Below, piece after piece: positions 36,474 to 45,694 of a stretch of 64,000 nt of DNA. The position numbers were made by a program, and so were the translations under genes. The notes under the pieces are model-generated. The model was not told where the DNA came from. It made no database searches and worked only from the letters and a program-made list of their open reading frames with translations. Location of the stretch: assembly GCF_900176375.1 (NCBI RefSeq), contig NZ_FWYF01000001.1:62001-126000 (forward strand). Direction: 5' to 3'. The stretch's first letter is position 1, and the number at the start of each line of letters is the position of its first letter. This DNA comes from Reichenbachiella faecimaris (GTDB lineage: Bacteria > Bacteroidota > Bacteroidia > Cytophagales > Cyclobacteriaceae).

Positions 36474-37823
36474 ATGGATACATTTGATTCCCTACAGTTA
36501 AAAAACCCTCTAATTAATGTTATTACTGATTTGGGCTTTGAGAAACCTACACCTATTCAAGCTCAGGCTTATCCTGTCATATTATCAGGTAAAGACTTAG
36601 TAGGAATCTCACAAACTGGAACTGGAAAGACCTTCGCTTACGTACTACCCCTGCTGCAAGAGCTTAAATTTTCAAAGCAAAGCACTCCCAGAATTTTGAT
36701 TCTTGTCCCTACTAGAGAGCTTGTGGTGCAGGTAGTAGAACAAATTGAAATATTAGCAAAATATATCAATGTGAGAGTACTTGGTGTCTATGGGGAATCT
36801 AATATCAAAGTACAAAAGGAGGCTTTACTTGAAGGTCAGGATATCATTGTGGCTACACCAGGCCGCCTTTATGATTTGATCATAAATAGAGCACTACAAC
36901 CAAGGGATATCAACAAATTAGTGATCGATGAGGTGGACGTCATGCTAGACTTAGGATTCAGAGTTCAGCTAACCAATCTTTTTGAATTACTTCCGACGCG
37001 TAGACAAAACATCATGTTCTCAGCTACAATGACTGAGGAAGTTGACGCCTTGATTGAAGACTTTTTCACTACACCTCAGAAAATAGCTGTTGCAGTCAGT
37101 GGAACACCATTAGACAACATTGCTCAATCCAGTTATGCAGCTAAGAATTTTCATACCAAAACCAGGTTGCTCAATCATTTGTTGGAGAACAAAATTGAAT
37201 TCCACAAAGTTTTGGTTTTCATTTCAAATAAGAAATTGGCGGATCGATTGTTTGATGCTGTGGAAGAATCTTATGGCTCACAGGTTTGTATCATTCATTC
37301 AAATAAATCACAGAACTACCGTTTGAGATCTGTAGAAGAATTTGATGAAGGCAGTAAGAGAATATTGATTGCAACAGACGTGATAGCCCGTGGACTTGAT
37401 CTAGAAAGGGTGTCTCACGTCATTAACTTTGATGTACCCAATTATGCTGAGAATTATATGCATAGAATTGGTCGGACGGGTAGGGCAGAGGAGCTTGGCA
37501 AATCAATTTTGTTTTATACAGAAAAAGAAGAGGTACTCAAAGAAACGATTGAGACTCTGATGGATTACCAAATCCCAAATATGGATTTTCCGGAAGCAGT
37601 TGAAGTCACTAATGAATTGATACCTGAAGAAAGACCTAAAGTGGCAGAGAGCAATTACAACAGAAACACTAAGCCACGTGTAGCAACCTCGGAAGACGAA
37701 GAAAAAAAGGAGAAAAACAAAAAGGTAAACTTAGGGGGTTCATACAAGCGCAAACTGGCATCAAAGCACAAAAAGCCAAAGACCAGAGGAGATAAAAATC
37801 AAAATAAAAAGAAGAGGAGATAA
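36474..37823 (+). CDS. DEAD-box family RNA helicase with DEVD motif II
   Basis: A 449-residue helicase of the RhlE/CshA type. The Q motif (GFEKPTPIQ), motif I SQTGTGKT (K52), Ia PTRELV, Ib TPGR, III SAT, IV-V (VLVFISN, TDVIARGLD) and VI HRIGRTGR are all present. Motif II reads DEVD (152-155) instead of DEAD. The Asp-Glu pair needed for magnesium and catalysis is intact, so activity is likely. The C-terminal 70 residues are lysine-rich and disordered, a typical RNA-tethering tail. It should unwind short RNA duplexes in ribosome assembly or mRNA turnover. Confidence 0.93.
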   Translation: MDTFDSLQLKNPLINVITDLGFEKPTPIQAQAYPVILSGKDLVGISQTGTGKTFAYVLPLLQELKFSKQSTPRILILVPTRELVVQVVEQIEILAKYINVRVLGVYGESNIKVQKEALLEGQDIIVATPGRLYDLIINRALQPRDINKLVIDEVDVMLDLGFRVQLTNLFELLPTRRQNIMFSATMTEEVDALIEDFFTTPQKIAVAVSGTPLDNIAQSSYAAKNFHTKTRLLNHLLENKIEFHKVLVFISNKKLADRLFDAVEESYGSQVCIIHSNKSQNYRLRSVEEFDEGSKRILIATDVIARGLDLERVSHVINFDVPNYAENYMHRIGRTGRAEELGKSILFYTEKEEVLKETIETLMDYQIPNMDFPEAVEVTNELIPEERPKVAESNYNRNTKPRVATSEDEEKKEKNKKVNLGGSYKRKLASKHKKPKTRGDKNQNKKKRR

Positions 37824-37835
37824 TCTTAAAGGGTA

Positions 37836-39269
37836 TCAACTGTCATGATTTGTAGACCTGTCTTTAGTTAGCTTGCTTTCAAAGGTACTCTTGGTTAGCA
37901 CTTGATTCATCATTCTGATCACATCATCGATCTCAATGGATGTATCATTGATATGTTTGAGCATTTCGGGCAGCTCATCTTGTTTGAAAGTATTTTTATC
38001 CTGCATCAGACTCGTTAATCCAAGCAATCGTGAGAGGGGGCCACGCAATTCATGCGAAGTCTGAAAAGCATATTCTTCCAGGTTTTGAAGTAATAATTTA
38101 CGTTCCTGATCCTGTCTGCTTTTTTCTGTTATATCCAATTTGTTGAGCCACATCCAGCTCAACTTACCATCATCAAGTTGCGAGGTGACATGGCTGATAA
38201 ACCAGCAGTCTGTGTCGTGTATAGATTCGGCAAGCACTTTGCCATTGAGGTGATAACTGTTGTCAACAATGGCATGGAGCAGATTTACAGCCGATTCCTC
38301 ATGATCCATGACAAATGACAGACTCTTGCCAATAAGCTCGTTGGGATTTTTGTGGAGGTAGAGTTCCGCAAATACATGATTGCATTCCACCAATTTCAGA
38401 TGATTGAGCAGATAATCAATCTGTTCTTCTTTGGGTAAATCAATGCGCATGGGCGCTTCCAAATCAAGTCTGGCAATGCCCTCAAAACTATTAGTAAATA
38501 GTTTGCGGTACTTTTCTTCACTTTCCTGTAGTCGTTCTGTAATTCCGATTAACTGACTTTGCTTTTGTCTAAGGTCAGTTGTTCTTTCTTTGACCACTTC
38601 TTCAAGATTCGTAGTCAGTTGGTCTAGTTTGATGTTGTTATTTAGCAGACGGACATTCGACTTTTCATATATATATAACAAATAGCCAATGACTATATTG
38701 AATATGGCCCAGTAATAGATGGAGGTAAAGTAGGTGTAGTCATTGTCCAGAAATTTTTCTGTCTCTATTCTGTTATTATCAAAATACAACAGATACGATT
38801 GTTGATAAAAAATGCTTATCAGACTAAAGAGCAGCAGAAAACCAAAGGCAAAAGGTGATTTTCTGAACGAGAAAAGTATTTGACAAACCACAGCGAAACC
38901 TATAATACTCAGATCGAAGTGAAAATAGTAATCGACTTCTGTGCCTTGTATGACTGGATCCAGAACAAGCCAAAAGGCAATCCATGACAATAAATAGAGC
39001 CATCTGCTTATGGTGAAAAGTCCTTGACGGTTGATGAAATAGCACAGCACAGAGGCCATAGCAAACATTAACCTCGTAAATTGATCAAAGTTGAATTCGG
39101 ACCAGGGTTTTATATATTCCTTGTAGTCCAACAGATAGGAAATCAGGATGATCACTGGCACAACCAGAAAGAGCACATTAGCTAAAATGACTCGCTCTTT
39201 TGAAGTATGGCTTTGATTGGAAGCAGAACCCGCCAGAAAAAAGGACTCTATAGACTGTAGATTAATCAA
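37836..39269 (-). CDS. Membrane PAS protein ending in a DHp (HisKA-like) domain, no kinase domain
   Basis: A 477-residue protein. Six or so membrane helices (about 25-200) are followed by a coiled coil (about 205-245), a PAS domain (about 250-365) and a final DHp helix pair with H-box SHELRGPLSRLLG, phospho-acceptor H406. The chain ends 71 residues later, with no ATP-binding boxes. Here the residue after His is Glu, but +4 is Gly. It is the third DHp-terminated protein in this window. The helix after the H-box ends IDDVIRMMNQVL, very like LDEVIRVMNAKL in the protein at 17085-18209. No partner kinase or regulator is adjacent. Confidence 0.85.
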   Translation of the reverse strand: MINLQSIESFFLAGSASNQSHTSKERVILANVLFLVVPVIILISYLLDYKEYIKPWSEFNFDQFTRLMFAMASVLCYFINRQGLFTISRWLYLLSWIAFWLVLDPVIQGTEVDYYFHFDLSIIGFAVVCQILFSFRKSPFAFGFLLLFSLISIFYQQSYLLYFDNNRIETEKFLDNDYTYFTSIYYWAIFNIVIGYLLYIYEKSNVRLLNNNIKLDQLTTNLEEVVKERTTDLRQKQSQLIGITERLQESEEKYRKLFTNSFEGIARLDLEAPMRIDLPKEEQIDYLLNHLKLVECNHVFAELYLHKNPNELIGKSLSFVMDHEESAVNLLHAIVDNSYHLNGKVLAESIHDTDCWFISHVTSQLDDGKLSWMWLNKLDITEKSRQDQERKLLLQNLEEYAFQTSHELRGPLSRLLGLTSLMQDKNTFKQDELPEMLKHINDTSIEIDDVIRMMNQVLTKSTFESKLTKDRSTNHDS

Positions 39270-39421
39270 TAAGTTTAGTGGCTATATTTTATTTGTTGAA
39301 TCTCTGTCAACAAGTAAAATGTGGTTTATGACTTGTCTTAAGTTAATTAAGAAAGAGCAAAATTAGCACTTCAACGTTTGATTAGTTACTGCAAAGGTGA
39401 TTTTTAACAAAAAATTAATAA

Positions 39422-39841
39422 CTAATTAGCTATTGACCTGATGCATTTCATTACAGGCTGCAGCTTGGTGTGTGGATTGTCATCATCGAATAAATGCTCG
39501 TAAAAGCTTTTAGTGCTGTAAACCTTAAGGGACGAATGCCTAGCACCATCATACGCACGCTTCATCGTAGGGGACTCTAAAACTGGAAGTGATTCCAGGT
39601 TCACATGATTGAACTCCTTGAGAAGGGATTTCCATTCCTTTTTTGAAAGAGCTCTTTTATTCACTGATTCTTCAGCTGAACGATTTTCATTTTTTCTTAC
39701 AACCAAGCTATCCTCAGTGATTGAGATATGTTCATAATACCCTCTGGACAGAGATTGGAATTCAATTTTGACTATTGTATCAATTTGAGCATGTGCAGAA
39801 ATGGATAGTAAAAGAAAGAAGCTTAGAACTCGAATCTTCAT
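39422..39841 (-). CDS. Small exported protein of unknown function
   Basis: A 139-residue protein with a clear signal peptide (about 1-18, ending AHAQ). The mature part alternates predicted strands with one basic helix (LSKKEWKSLLKEF) and ends in a region with one cysteine. I do not recognise the family. It lies upstream of nothing on its strand and downstream of the T9SS protease gene; a terminator separates the two. Confidence 0.72.
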   Translation of the reverse strand: MKIRVLSFFLLLSISAHAQIDTIVKIEFQSLSRGYYEHISITEDSLVVRKNENRSAEESVNKRALSKKEWKSLLKEFNHVNLESLPVLESPTMKRAYDGARHSSLKVYSTKSFYEHLFDDDNPHTKLQPVMKCIRSIAN

Positions 39842-39893
39842 AGATTAATAGGGGTCTTTTTAAAACAATGAGTCAATAATGATACCACATATT

Positions 39894-39930
39894 ACAAAAC
39901 AAAACCTCTGGAATTTACTCCAGAGGCCTT
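39894..39930 (-). terminator. Terminator after the T9SS metalloprotease gene
   Basis: On the minus strand a 7-bp GC-rich stem (cctctgg / ccagagg, loop 8, at 39905-39926) is followed by TTTTGTTTT. It lies 37 bases beyond the stop of the protease gene. Confidence 0.8.
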
Positions 39931-39962
39931 GTTCAATTTACTTAGAAAGTAAATAGTATGGG

Positions 39963-42900
39963 TTAGTTCTTAATAAACCTTGAATTGATTGTTGCTTTCT
40001 CTGTCAGGACAGATACAATATATACGCCTGTTTTTAGATTTGATACGTCAATGCCATTGTCTGTAATTTTCACATCACTAACGTAAAGCCCACTTACCGT
40101 CAAAATCCGAATAGAGACCAAATCTGCTGGTGTATTCACATAAAGCATGGTACTTGCAGGGTTGGGGTAAATGTTTGGTTCTTGAGTAGGTTCAAATCTT
40201 TCAACCAAAGATTGTCCTCTTGCTGATGAGCTGTTGAGACAGAAGTTCGTAGCCTGAGAACTGGTGAAAGCGCCACCTGATGCCAATAAATTGCTACTTG
40301 CATCTTCTAACGCGTAAGAACCATTGCCATAGCTACAGCAAATACCATCACCATAAGAATCATTGATTGTAAATGTGTAACATCCATCTTCCAAACAGCT
40401 GGTATCAATCTTAGTTGTGTTTTTGTCACCATTTGTATATGATCCACCAGACATCACTGTACTGCCAAGATCATCAGTGATAGACCACGAAGTTTCTGCT
40501 GGATAGTTATCTAATGTCAGTGTCAAAGTAACATCAGTGCAGCCACCACTAGCTCCAGATGATAGATTCAGTTTATCAATAGCCATATCACTGGTATAAC
40601 TCGAATTAGTAGTGCCTACAAATCTAAGCTGTACTGATCCGCCAACATAAGCTGCCAAGTCAATAGAAGCATTTGACCAAGCATTTCCTTGATTGCCAGA
40701 AAGACTCCAAAGTGATGCCCAAGAACTTCCGTCAACACTGGCCTGAAGGTTGAGGCTTCCCATGGTACTGCCATACATGTGGTAGGAGAAACTGAAAGTA
40801 GCGGCAGATTCGGCTGAAAGATCATAACATGGGCTACTGATTGTAGCTACCTTGTTAGGAAATCCTGTACCATTACCTGAAGACTCTACATATAGATAGT
40901 TTGACCCTTCAGTTGCTGAAGATGGCCCAGTGCTACTTGAAGGAGTACCACTCGCATCTACAGTCCAATCTAAATCGTCAGCAGTACTCTGTGTCCAGGC
41001 ACCAATACCACTTTCAAACCCTTCTGAATAAGGAAAAGAAGAAACTCCACCAACACATCCCGTCACAGGATCCAATGTGTTTGCACTTGTGCTTCCAGTA
41101 GCAGACTCATTAGCTGCTGCATCCACAGCACTTACGGCTAGTGTATAGCTTGTACCTGCAGTTAGTCCAGTGAATGCATAAGAAGTTCCAGTGGTTGTGC
41201 CATCCAAACTTCCGTCCAGATATACGTTGTAACCTGTGACTCCTACGTTGTCAGTAGAAGCGTTCCAAGTAAGATCCATTGACGTTTCTGTAATATTGGC
41301 TGTGGCCAATCCACCAGGAACACTTGGGGCTTCAGTGTCAGCTGTCGCATTTTGAATATTTACAGTATAATCCTCTACTTCACCATAGTCAAATGATTCA
41401 CAACTTGATGGTACACCATTGTATTTCATAGAAACTCTTAGTCTTGTATTCCCTACAGCTGCAGACCCAGGTACAGTGAATGAACCACCTACAGGTGTAG
41501 TTTTTGAGGCAGATGCAGACCATACTTGTTCGCCCGAATCCGTGAAATCACCATCCTGATTGTAATCAATCCATACTGCATAGCCTTCATTATATACCGT
41601 CCCTGTCCATGTAGGAGTTACAGTAATGGTGTTAGCATCACCAATGATTAGGTTGGTGCTGAAGTTGGTGTGATCTGCATATCCACCAGAGCCAGCACCT
41701 GTGCTATTGTCAATGCTACCCAGCTGAACTCTGCCAATGTATTCATCACTGGTATTGTTGCCATTGGACGAACAATAGTTTAACTGAACCTCAGTAGTAG
41801 TGAATACCACAGACGAACTATAGCTAGAATTTGAACTTGTACATACACTTCTTACTTGCGCTTCGTATTCAGTAAGAATAGACAATCCAGTAAGCGAAAG
41901 ACTGTTGCTGCCAGCAGATGTAGTGGTCCAAGTTGAAGTGCCAGTTGCACGATGTCTCACCTGATAAGAAGCACCTGCTACAGCATTCCAATTAAGGGTG
42001 GCCGTAGTAGATCCTACGCTAGATGCAGCCAATCCTGTTGGTACAGTTGCGTTACACGCAATAGCTCCTTCAATAGAGAAGTTCGTATTAGAGATATCAT
42101 AAAAGATGTTATCAGCTGCTGCCACCATTACTCTACATGAAGTAGAAACATTGTTTGGTACAGTAATGTTGGCAGAACCATCATTGGCTGTATTTGACAA
42201 TAGTGTGATTGGGTAGGTGTATCCTCCATCTGTTGATAATAAGATATTCACATTCGCACAGTTGATTGGAGAAGAACCAGTTGATCCCACATTCCAGGTC
42301 ACGGTTTCTGTCTGGCCTACATTCCAAGTCACGTTTGTATTAGGTGCAGACATGGTAAATGGAGTGACATTAACTACAGTAACAGTCATTAAATCATCAT
42401 CTGTTTGTCCACCTCCTGCTTTGTTGTCCCTCACGGTAAGTGCAAATTCCATACTTCTGGCTACAGATGGTACCACTTCCCAAGTAGGCGTAAGGTTGCC
42501 AGCTACTACATCAGAAATCTGTGGCATGTATCTGTCAGGAGAAGTTGTTCCTTCCTTAGATCTAAACATAGGGCCAGAAGTTCTGGTCGAAGAAGGAGCA
42601 GAATTAGAATTTGGATTCTCTGGATCATTTTGCTCCCATGTGTAAGTAATAGCATCACCATCAGGATCAGAACCCTGACCTCTCAAAACAAAAGCGGTTG
42701 ATTTAGGGATTGAATAGTTTGCTCCTGCATTCGCAGAAGGAGGGTTGTTCGAGATGTTGGTGATTTGTGCACACGTTGAGCTTGTGCCAGTTTGAATATT
42801 AGATGATATATCTCTAATGTTTACATAGTTGAAATAGGCATCACTGTTGTTTTGTACATTGGCAGAGCAGATACCTGCATAACCCATGATTGAGCTACCA

Positions 42901-44015
42901 CTACCTGGTTCAACTTCTGTAGCGCCACTGCCACTTCTACAACTTGAGTTGCTTTGCGTGTGATAACCACCAAATTGATGTCCAATTTCATGGGCTACAT
43001 AGTCAATGTCAAAGGCATCACCCGTTGGGTTTGATCTACCTGTATAACCACTTCCTTTGCTACCACTAGTACAAACGCAGCCAATACAGCCAGCATTACC
43101 TCCACCAGTGGTGTTGAAGTTGTGACCGATATCATAGTTGCTATCACCAATAGCCGCATCAATGACTTGTTGTGTTTTGTTATTGTATTCATTCGTCCAT
43201 GGATCAGAGTTAGTAGCGCCATAATACATGATGGCGTCATTGTTTGCGATTAGTTCCATGGTGATAGCTAAATCGCGTTCATAAACACCATTGACTCTGG
43301 TCATGGTAATGTTCATCTGTGCCAGAATGTTTGCTATTTTTTGCGCATTGGTTCCTGATCCAGCAAATATATTTCCGTATTCTGCTGTACATGACATAGC
43401 CAATCTGTACTTTCTAAGTTTTTTGTCATTGGTACGTAGAGAGCTGCCATTGCCATCATTCATTAGGGATGGCAAGTCTATTTCCTCATCTGTCATGCAT
43501 TGAAATTCTGAAACCAGATTGTCAATGTTTTTACGTGCATAAACACGGTAACTTTTAAGGTCTTCAGTAGTAGGATCTATGTAGCTCAATCCCTTCGTTC
43601 CAGAAAGGATCATACCATGGAATCCTTTCTGATCAGATAAACTGAACCTGATAGTAGCACTTGGATCATCAATACCTTGTCCTGCATACGATTTTATACC
43701 TGGGTATTTAGCAGCAAGATCAGGATGCATCACAGAAGCTTCCACGACTCTGAATGCCTCAATGGTGCCATCAGCAGTAGGAAAACTAATCATGTGATTG
43801 GTACGACCGTTTGAGTTTTCTCTACTCGTAACATGGGTCAGGTTTTGCTTTAGCGCATCGAGATCAAGGTCATATACCTCAGATTGTGTGGTTTTTACCC
43901 TGGAATTCAGGGTGTTTCCAGTAGGACTACTGGATGTCCAGCTATTGTTTTTGGTCTGGGCAAAGCCAGTTCCAAAAACGAGTGGAAAAATTAGCATTAG
44001 TAAAGCTTTTCTCAT
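39963..44015 (-). CDS. T9SS-secreted metzincin metalloprotease with FN3, GEVED and MAM-like domains
   Basis: A 1350-residue exported protease. It has a signal peptide (1-19), a pro-region (to about 190) and a reprolysin-like catalytic domain (about 195-420). The zinc site is HEIGHQFGGYH (H342, E343, H346, H352) with a Met-turn in SSIMGYAG. Further domains are an Ig/cadherin-like region with GQGSDPDGD (about 430-530), a domain near 550-650, FN3 (about 653-745), GEVED (about 745-892, ending FDYGEVEDYTV), FN3 (about 900-985), a MAM-like domain (about 985-1155) and a Cys-rich strand domain (about 1160-1255, SYGDGICCSYG). It closes with an 80-residue T9SS sorting domain (YPNPASTMLYV). It probably digests extracellular protein. 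Confidence 0.94.
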   Translation of the reverse strand: MRKALLMLIFPLVFGTGFAQTKNNSWTSSSPTGNTLNSRVKTTQSEVYDLDLDALKQNLTHVTSRENSNGRTNHMISFPTADGTIEAFRVVEASVMHPDLAAKYPGIKSYAGQGIDDPSATIRFSLSDQKGFHGMILSGTKGLSYIDPTTEDLKSYRVYARKNIDNLVSEFQCMTDEEIDLPSLMNDGNGSSLRTNDKKLRKYRLAMSCTAEYGNIFAGSGTNAQKIANILAQMNITMTRVNGVYERDLAITMELIANNDAIMYYGATNSDPWTNEYNNKTQQVIDAAIGDSNYDIGHNFNTTGGGNAGCIGCVCTSGSKGSGYTGRSNPTGDAFDIDYVAHEIGHQFGGYHTQSNSSCRSGSGATEVEPGSGSSIMGYAGICSANVQNNSDAYFNYVNIRDISSNIQTGTSSTCAQITNISNNPPSANAGANYSIPKSTAFVLRGQGSDPDGDAITYTWEQNDPENPNSNSAPSSTRTSGPMFRSKEGTTSPDRYMPQISDVVAGNLTPTWEVVPSVARSMEFALTVRDNKAGGGQTDDDLMTVTVVNVTPFTMSAPNTNVTWNVGQTETVTWNVGSTGSSPINCANVNILLSTDGGYTYPITLLSNTANDGSANITVPNNVSTSCRVMVAAADNIFYDISNTNFSIEGAIACNATVPTGLAASSVGSTTATLNWNAVAGASYQVRHRATGTSTWTTTSAGSNSLSLTGLSILTEYEAQVRSVCTSSNSSYSSSVVFTTTEVQLNYCSSNGNNTSDEYIGRVQLGSIDNSTGAGSGGYADHTNFSTNLIIGDANTITVTPTWTGTVYNEGYAVWIDYNQDGDFTDSGEQVWSASASKTTPVGGSFTVPGSAAVGNTRLRVSMKYNGVPSSCESFDYGEVEDYTVNIQNATADTEAPSVPGGLATANITETSMDLTWNASTDNVGVTGYNVYLDGSLDGTTTGTSYAFTGLTAGTSYTLAVSAVDAAANESATGSTSANTLDPVTGCVGGVSSFPYSEGFESGIGAWTQSTADDLDWTVDASGTPSSSTGPSSATEGSNYLYVESSGNGTGFPNKVATISSPCYDLSAESAATFSFSYHMYGSTMGSLNLQASVDGSSWASLWSLSGNQGNAWSNASIDLAAYVGGSVQLRFVGTTNSSYTSDMAIDKLNLSSGASGGCTDVTLTLTLDNYPAETSWSITDDLGSTVMSGGSYTNGDKNTTKIDTSCLEDGCYTFTINDSYGDGICCSYGNGSYALEDASSNLLASGGAFTSSQATNFCLNSSSARGQSLVERFEPTQEPNIYPNPASTMLYVNTPADLVSIRILTVSGLYVSDVKITDNGIDVSNLKTGVYIVSVLTEKATINSRFIKN

Positions 44016-44742
44016 CTTAAATGGGTTTAGATAATAAGAATAATTAGTTAGTAATAGTTGTTGAGTATTAAGAAATGACCATCCTTATTGAATTGAGCTT
44101 TTGATTGAAACAACATAATTATTGTTTCAATGAAGTTCTTTTCGTCATTTGAAATTATGATTTTATAAAGACGGTATTTTCCTCTTGATGCGACCTGGCG
44201 CATGGTAGAGTATTTCAAGAAGAATGAGGGGATAAGTCTATACGACCCACTCTTGACTGCAGTATATCTCAAGATTGTGATTCTGCAATTGACGACTAGC
44301 GGAGTTGGGGTAGAATAGCTTTCTCATCGGGTAGTTGCTTTGTGTTAAATGGCATATTCCATAGAATATTTCATTTAGGTAGGTCAGGCAAAGTCTTTTC
44401 ACGGCCGGTTAGGTTGTTTAAAGAATAATATTTTGGTTAACGAAACCCCGAATATATGTTTAGCATTTTAATAAAGCAAATTTGTTTTCAAATACTGCGA
44501 GGTCTAAATAGTACTTAATCAAGTTTATATACTATATAATTGTGTTAGAATGAATTTAATATTTAGGATTAAAATTAAGCCCAATTGGCCTTCAATATTT
44601 GAATGATAGGCTTTAATAGATGATAGTAGTAGTTATATGTAGAAACATTTATCCCTGCATTTTGAGTTATAAATGAATTGTATAATTGTGATTCTTTCTT
44701 TGAAAAAAATATTTTGTAGATAAGTGTTACTTTAGGAATTTT
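44016..44742. other. Intergenic region, 727 bases, no supported gene
   Basis: This is the longest non-coding stretch in the window. It is very AT-rich and separates the divergent protease and deaminase genes. A 74-codon minus-strand frame at 44048-44272 has no recognisable features and poor coding character. The only structure I can point to is the inverted repeat at 44104-44131. The size suggests a complex promoter for the protease or decayed sequence. Confidence 0.6.
44104..44131. repeat. 10-bp perfect inverted repeat upstream of the T9SS protease
   Basis: ATTGAAACAA at 44104-44113 and TTGTTTCAAT at 44122-44131 with an 8-base spacer. It sits 89 bases before the protease ATG, with no T-tract, so an operator or RNA hairpin fits better than a terminator. 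Confidence 0.4.
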
Positions 44743-45237
44743 ATGTTTAAAAGTAAGCAAATGAATCAAGGCGAAAACAATTTCATGAAGGAAGCCATTC
44801 GACTTTCTATTCACAATGTCGAATCTAATGCTGGAGGCCCCTTTGGTGCGGTGATAGTGAAAAATGGAGAAATAATTGCCAGAGGTACCAATCAAGTAAC
44901 AGCCAACAGTGATCCTACTGCACATGCTGAAATGGTAGCCATAAGAGCAGCTTGCCAATCCTTGGGCACTTTTCAACTTGATGGATGTGAAGTGTACACC
45001 AGTTGCGAGCCCTGTCCCATGTGCTTAGGTGCAATTTATTGGGCTAGACCCGACAAACTATACTTTGCAAATACCAAAGCAGATGCAGCTGCTATTCAAT
45101 TTGATGACCAATTTATCTATGAAGAATTGGCCAAACCAATTACTGATCGAAAGCTATTCACACGTCAGCTGATGCAGAATGAGGCCTTAATTGCTTTTAC
45201 CAAATGGACTGAAAGTCTGAACAAAAAAAGCTATTAA
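44743..45237 (+). CDS. guaD: Guanine deaminase-like nucleoside deaminase (CDA fold)
   Basis: A 164-residue zinc deaminase. The motifs are HAEMVAI (zinc His and catalytic Glu) and CEPCPMCLGAIYWAR (two zinc cysteines). The whole chain, including GGPFGAVIVKNG, DPTAHAE, YTSCEPCPMC and FDDQFIYEELAKP, closely follows B. subtilis guanine deaminase GuaD as I remember it, more than TadA. The reaction would be guanine to xanthine with ammonia release. A second ATG at 44761 matches the usual N-terminus of the family better than 44743. The stop is shared with the convergent exbD gene (TTAA). Confidence 0.82.
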   Translation: MFKSKQMNQGENNFMKEAIRLSIHNVESNAGGPFGAVIVKNGEIIARGTNQVTANSDPTAHAEMVAIRAACQSLGTFQLDGCEVYTSCEPCPMCLGAIYWARPDKLYFANTKADAAAIQFDDQFIYEELAKPITDRKLFTRQLMQNEALIAFTKWTESLNKKSY

Positions 45238-45692
45238 TAGTTCAGCGGATGATCTAGCGTTCGGTATAAAATCTTTCTTGCATTATTTTTTCTTAGCTCC
45301 ATTTGTATGTCTCCAATAAGTCCCATATCCACATGTTCATCCGCTTTGAGCATGACGATCAGCTGATCTTTGTAAACTTCACCTAGGTCTGACTTTTGTT
45401 CTTGCACCCATTGTGCAATTTGATCTAGACTGATCAGTTTGTTATTAGCTGAAATCCTTGGCGAAGCACCAAGTTTTGAGTCTTTAGGAATGCCTACAAA
45501 AAGCTCTTTGATTAAGAATTTCTTATCCACTGATGTAAGTGAATGTGCATTTGGAATTTGAACATTCAATTGCTCTTCATTCACTTTAATGGTAGCTGTT
45601 ACCATAAAAAAGAACAATAATAAAAAGACAATATCCGGCATAGAGGCGGTTGATATTTCTGCAGTAGCTGCTGTTTTCTTTCTGATTTTCAT
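45234..45692 (-). CDS. ExbD/TolR-type biopolymer transport protein
   Basis: A 152-residue membrane protein with the ExbD layout: a short basic cytoplasmic N-terminus, one membrane helix (about 20-38, SMPDIVFLLLFFFMVTATI) containing the conserved proton-path aspartate, and a periplasmic domain. It is the second of two exbD genes, two bases after the first. ExbD works with ExbB to use the proton gradient to energise TonB or a Tol-like system; no exbB or tonB is present beside it. Confidence 0.9.
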   Translation of the reverse strand: MKIRKKTAATAEISTASMPDIVFLLLFFFMVTATIKVNEEQLNVQIPNAHSLTSVDKKFLIKELFVGIPKDSKLGASPRISANNKLISLDQIAQWVQEQKSDLGEVYKDQLIVMLKADEHVDMGLIGDIQMELRKNNARKILYRTLDHPLNY

Positions 45693-45694
45693 AA

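Noticed and set aside
42217-42701. Plus-strand open frames of 98 and 142 codons inside the T9SS protease.
   Set aside because: Both are antisense to a coding region with metzincin and FN3 motifs; repetitive composition keeps stops out of the other strand.
44048-44272. A 74-codon minus-strand open frame in the long intergenic region.
   Set aside because: No recognisable motif, no signal peptide, unusual composition for this genome and no sign of a ribosome site; more likely chance.
44575-44976. A 133-codon minus-strand frame over the start of the deaminase gene.
   Set aside because: It lies antisense to the clearly conserved deaminase and has no family features.
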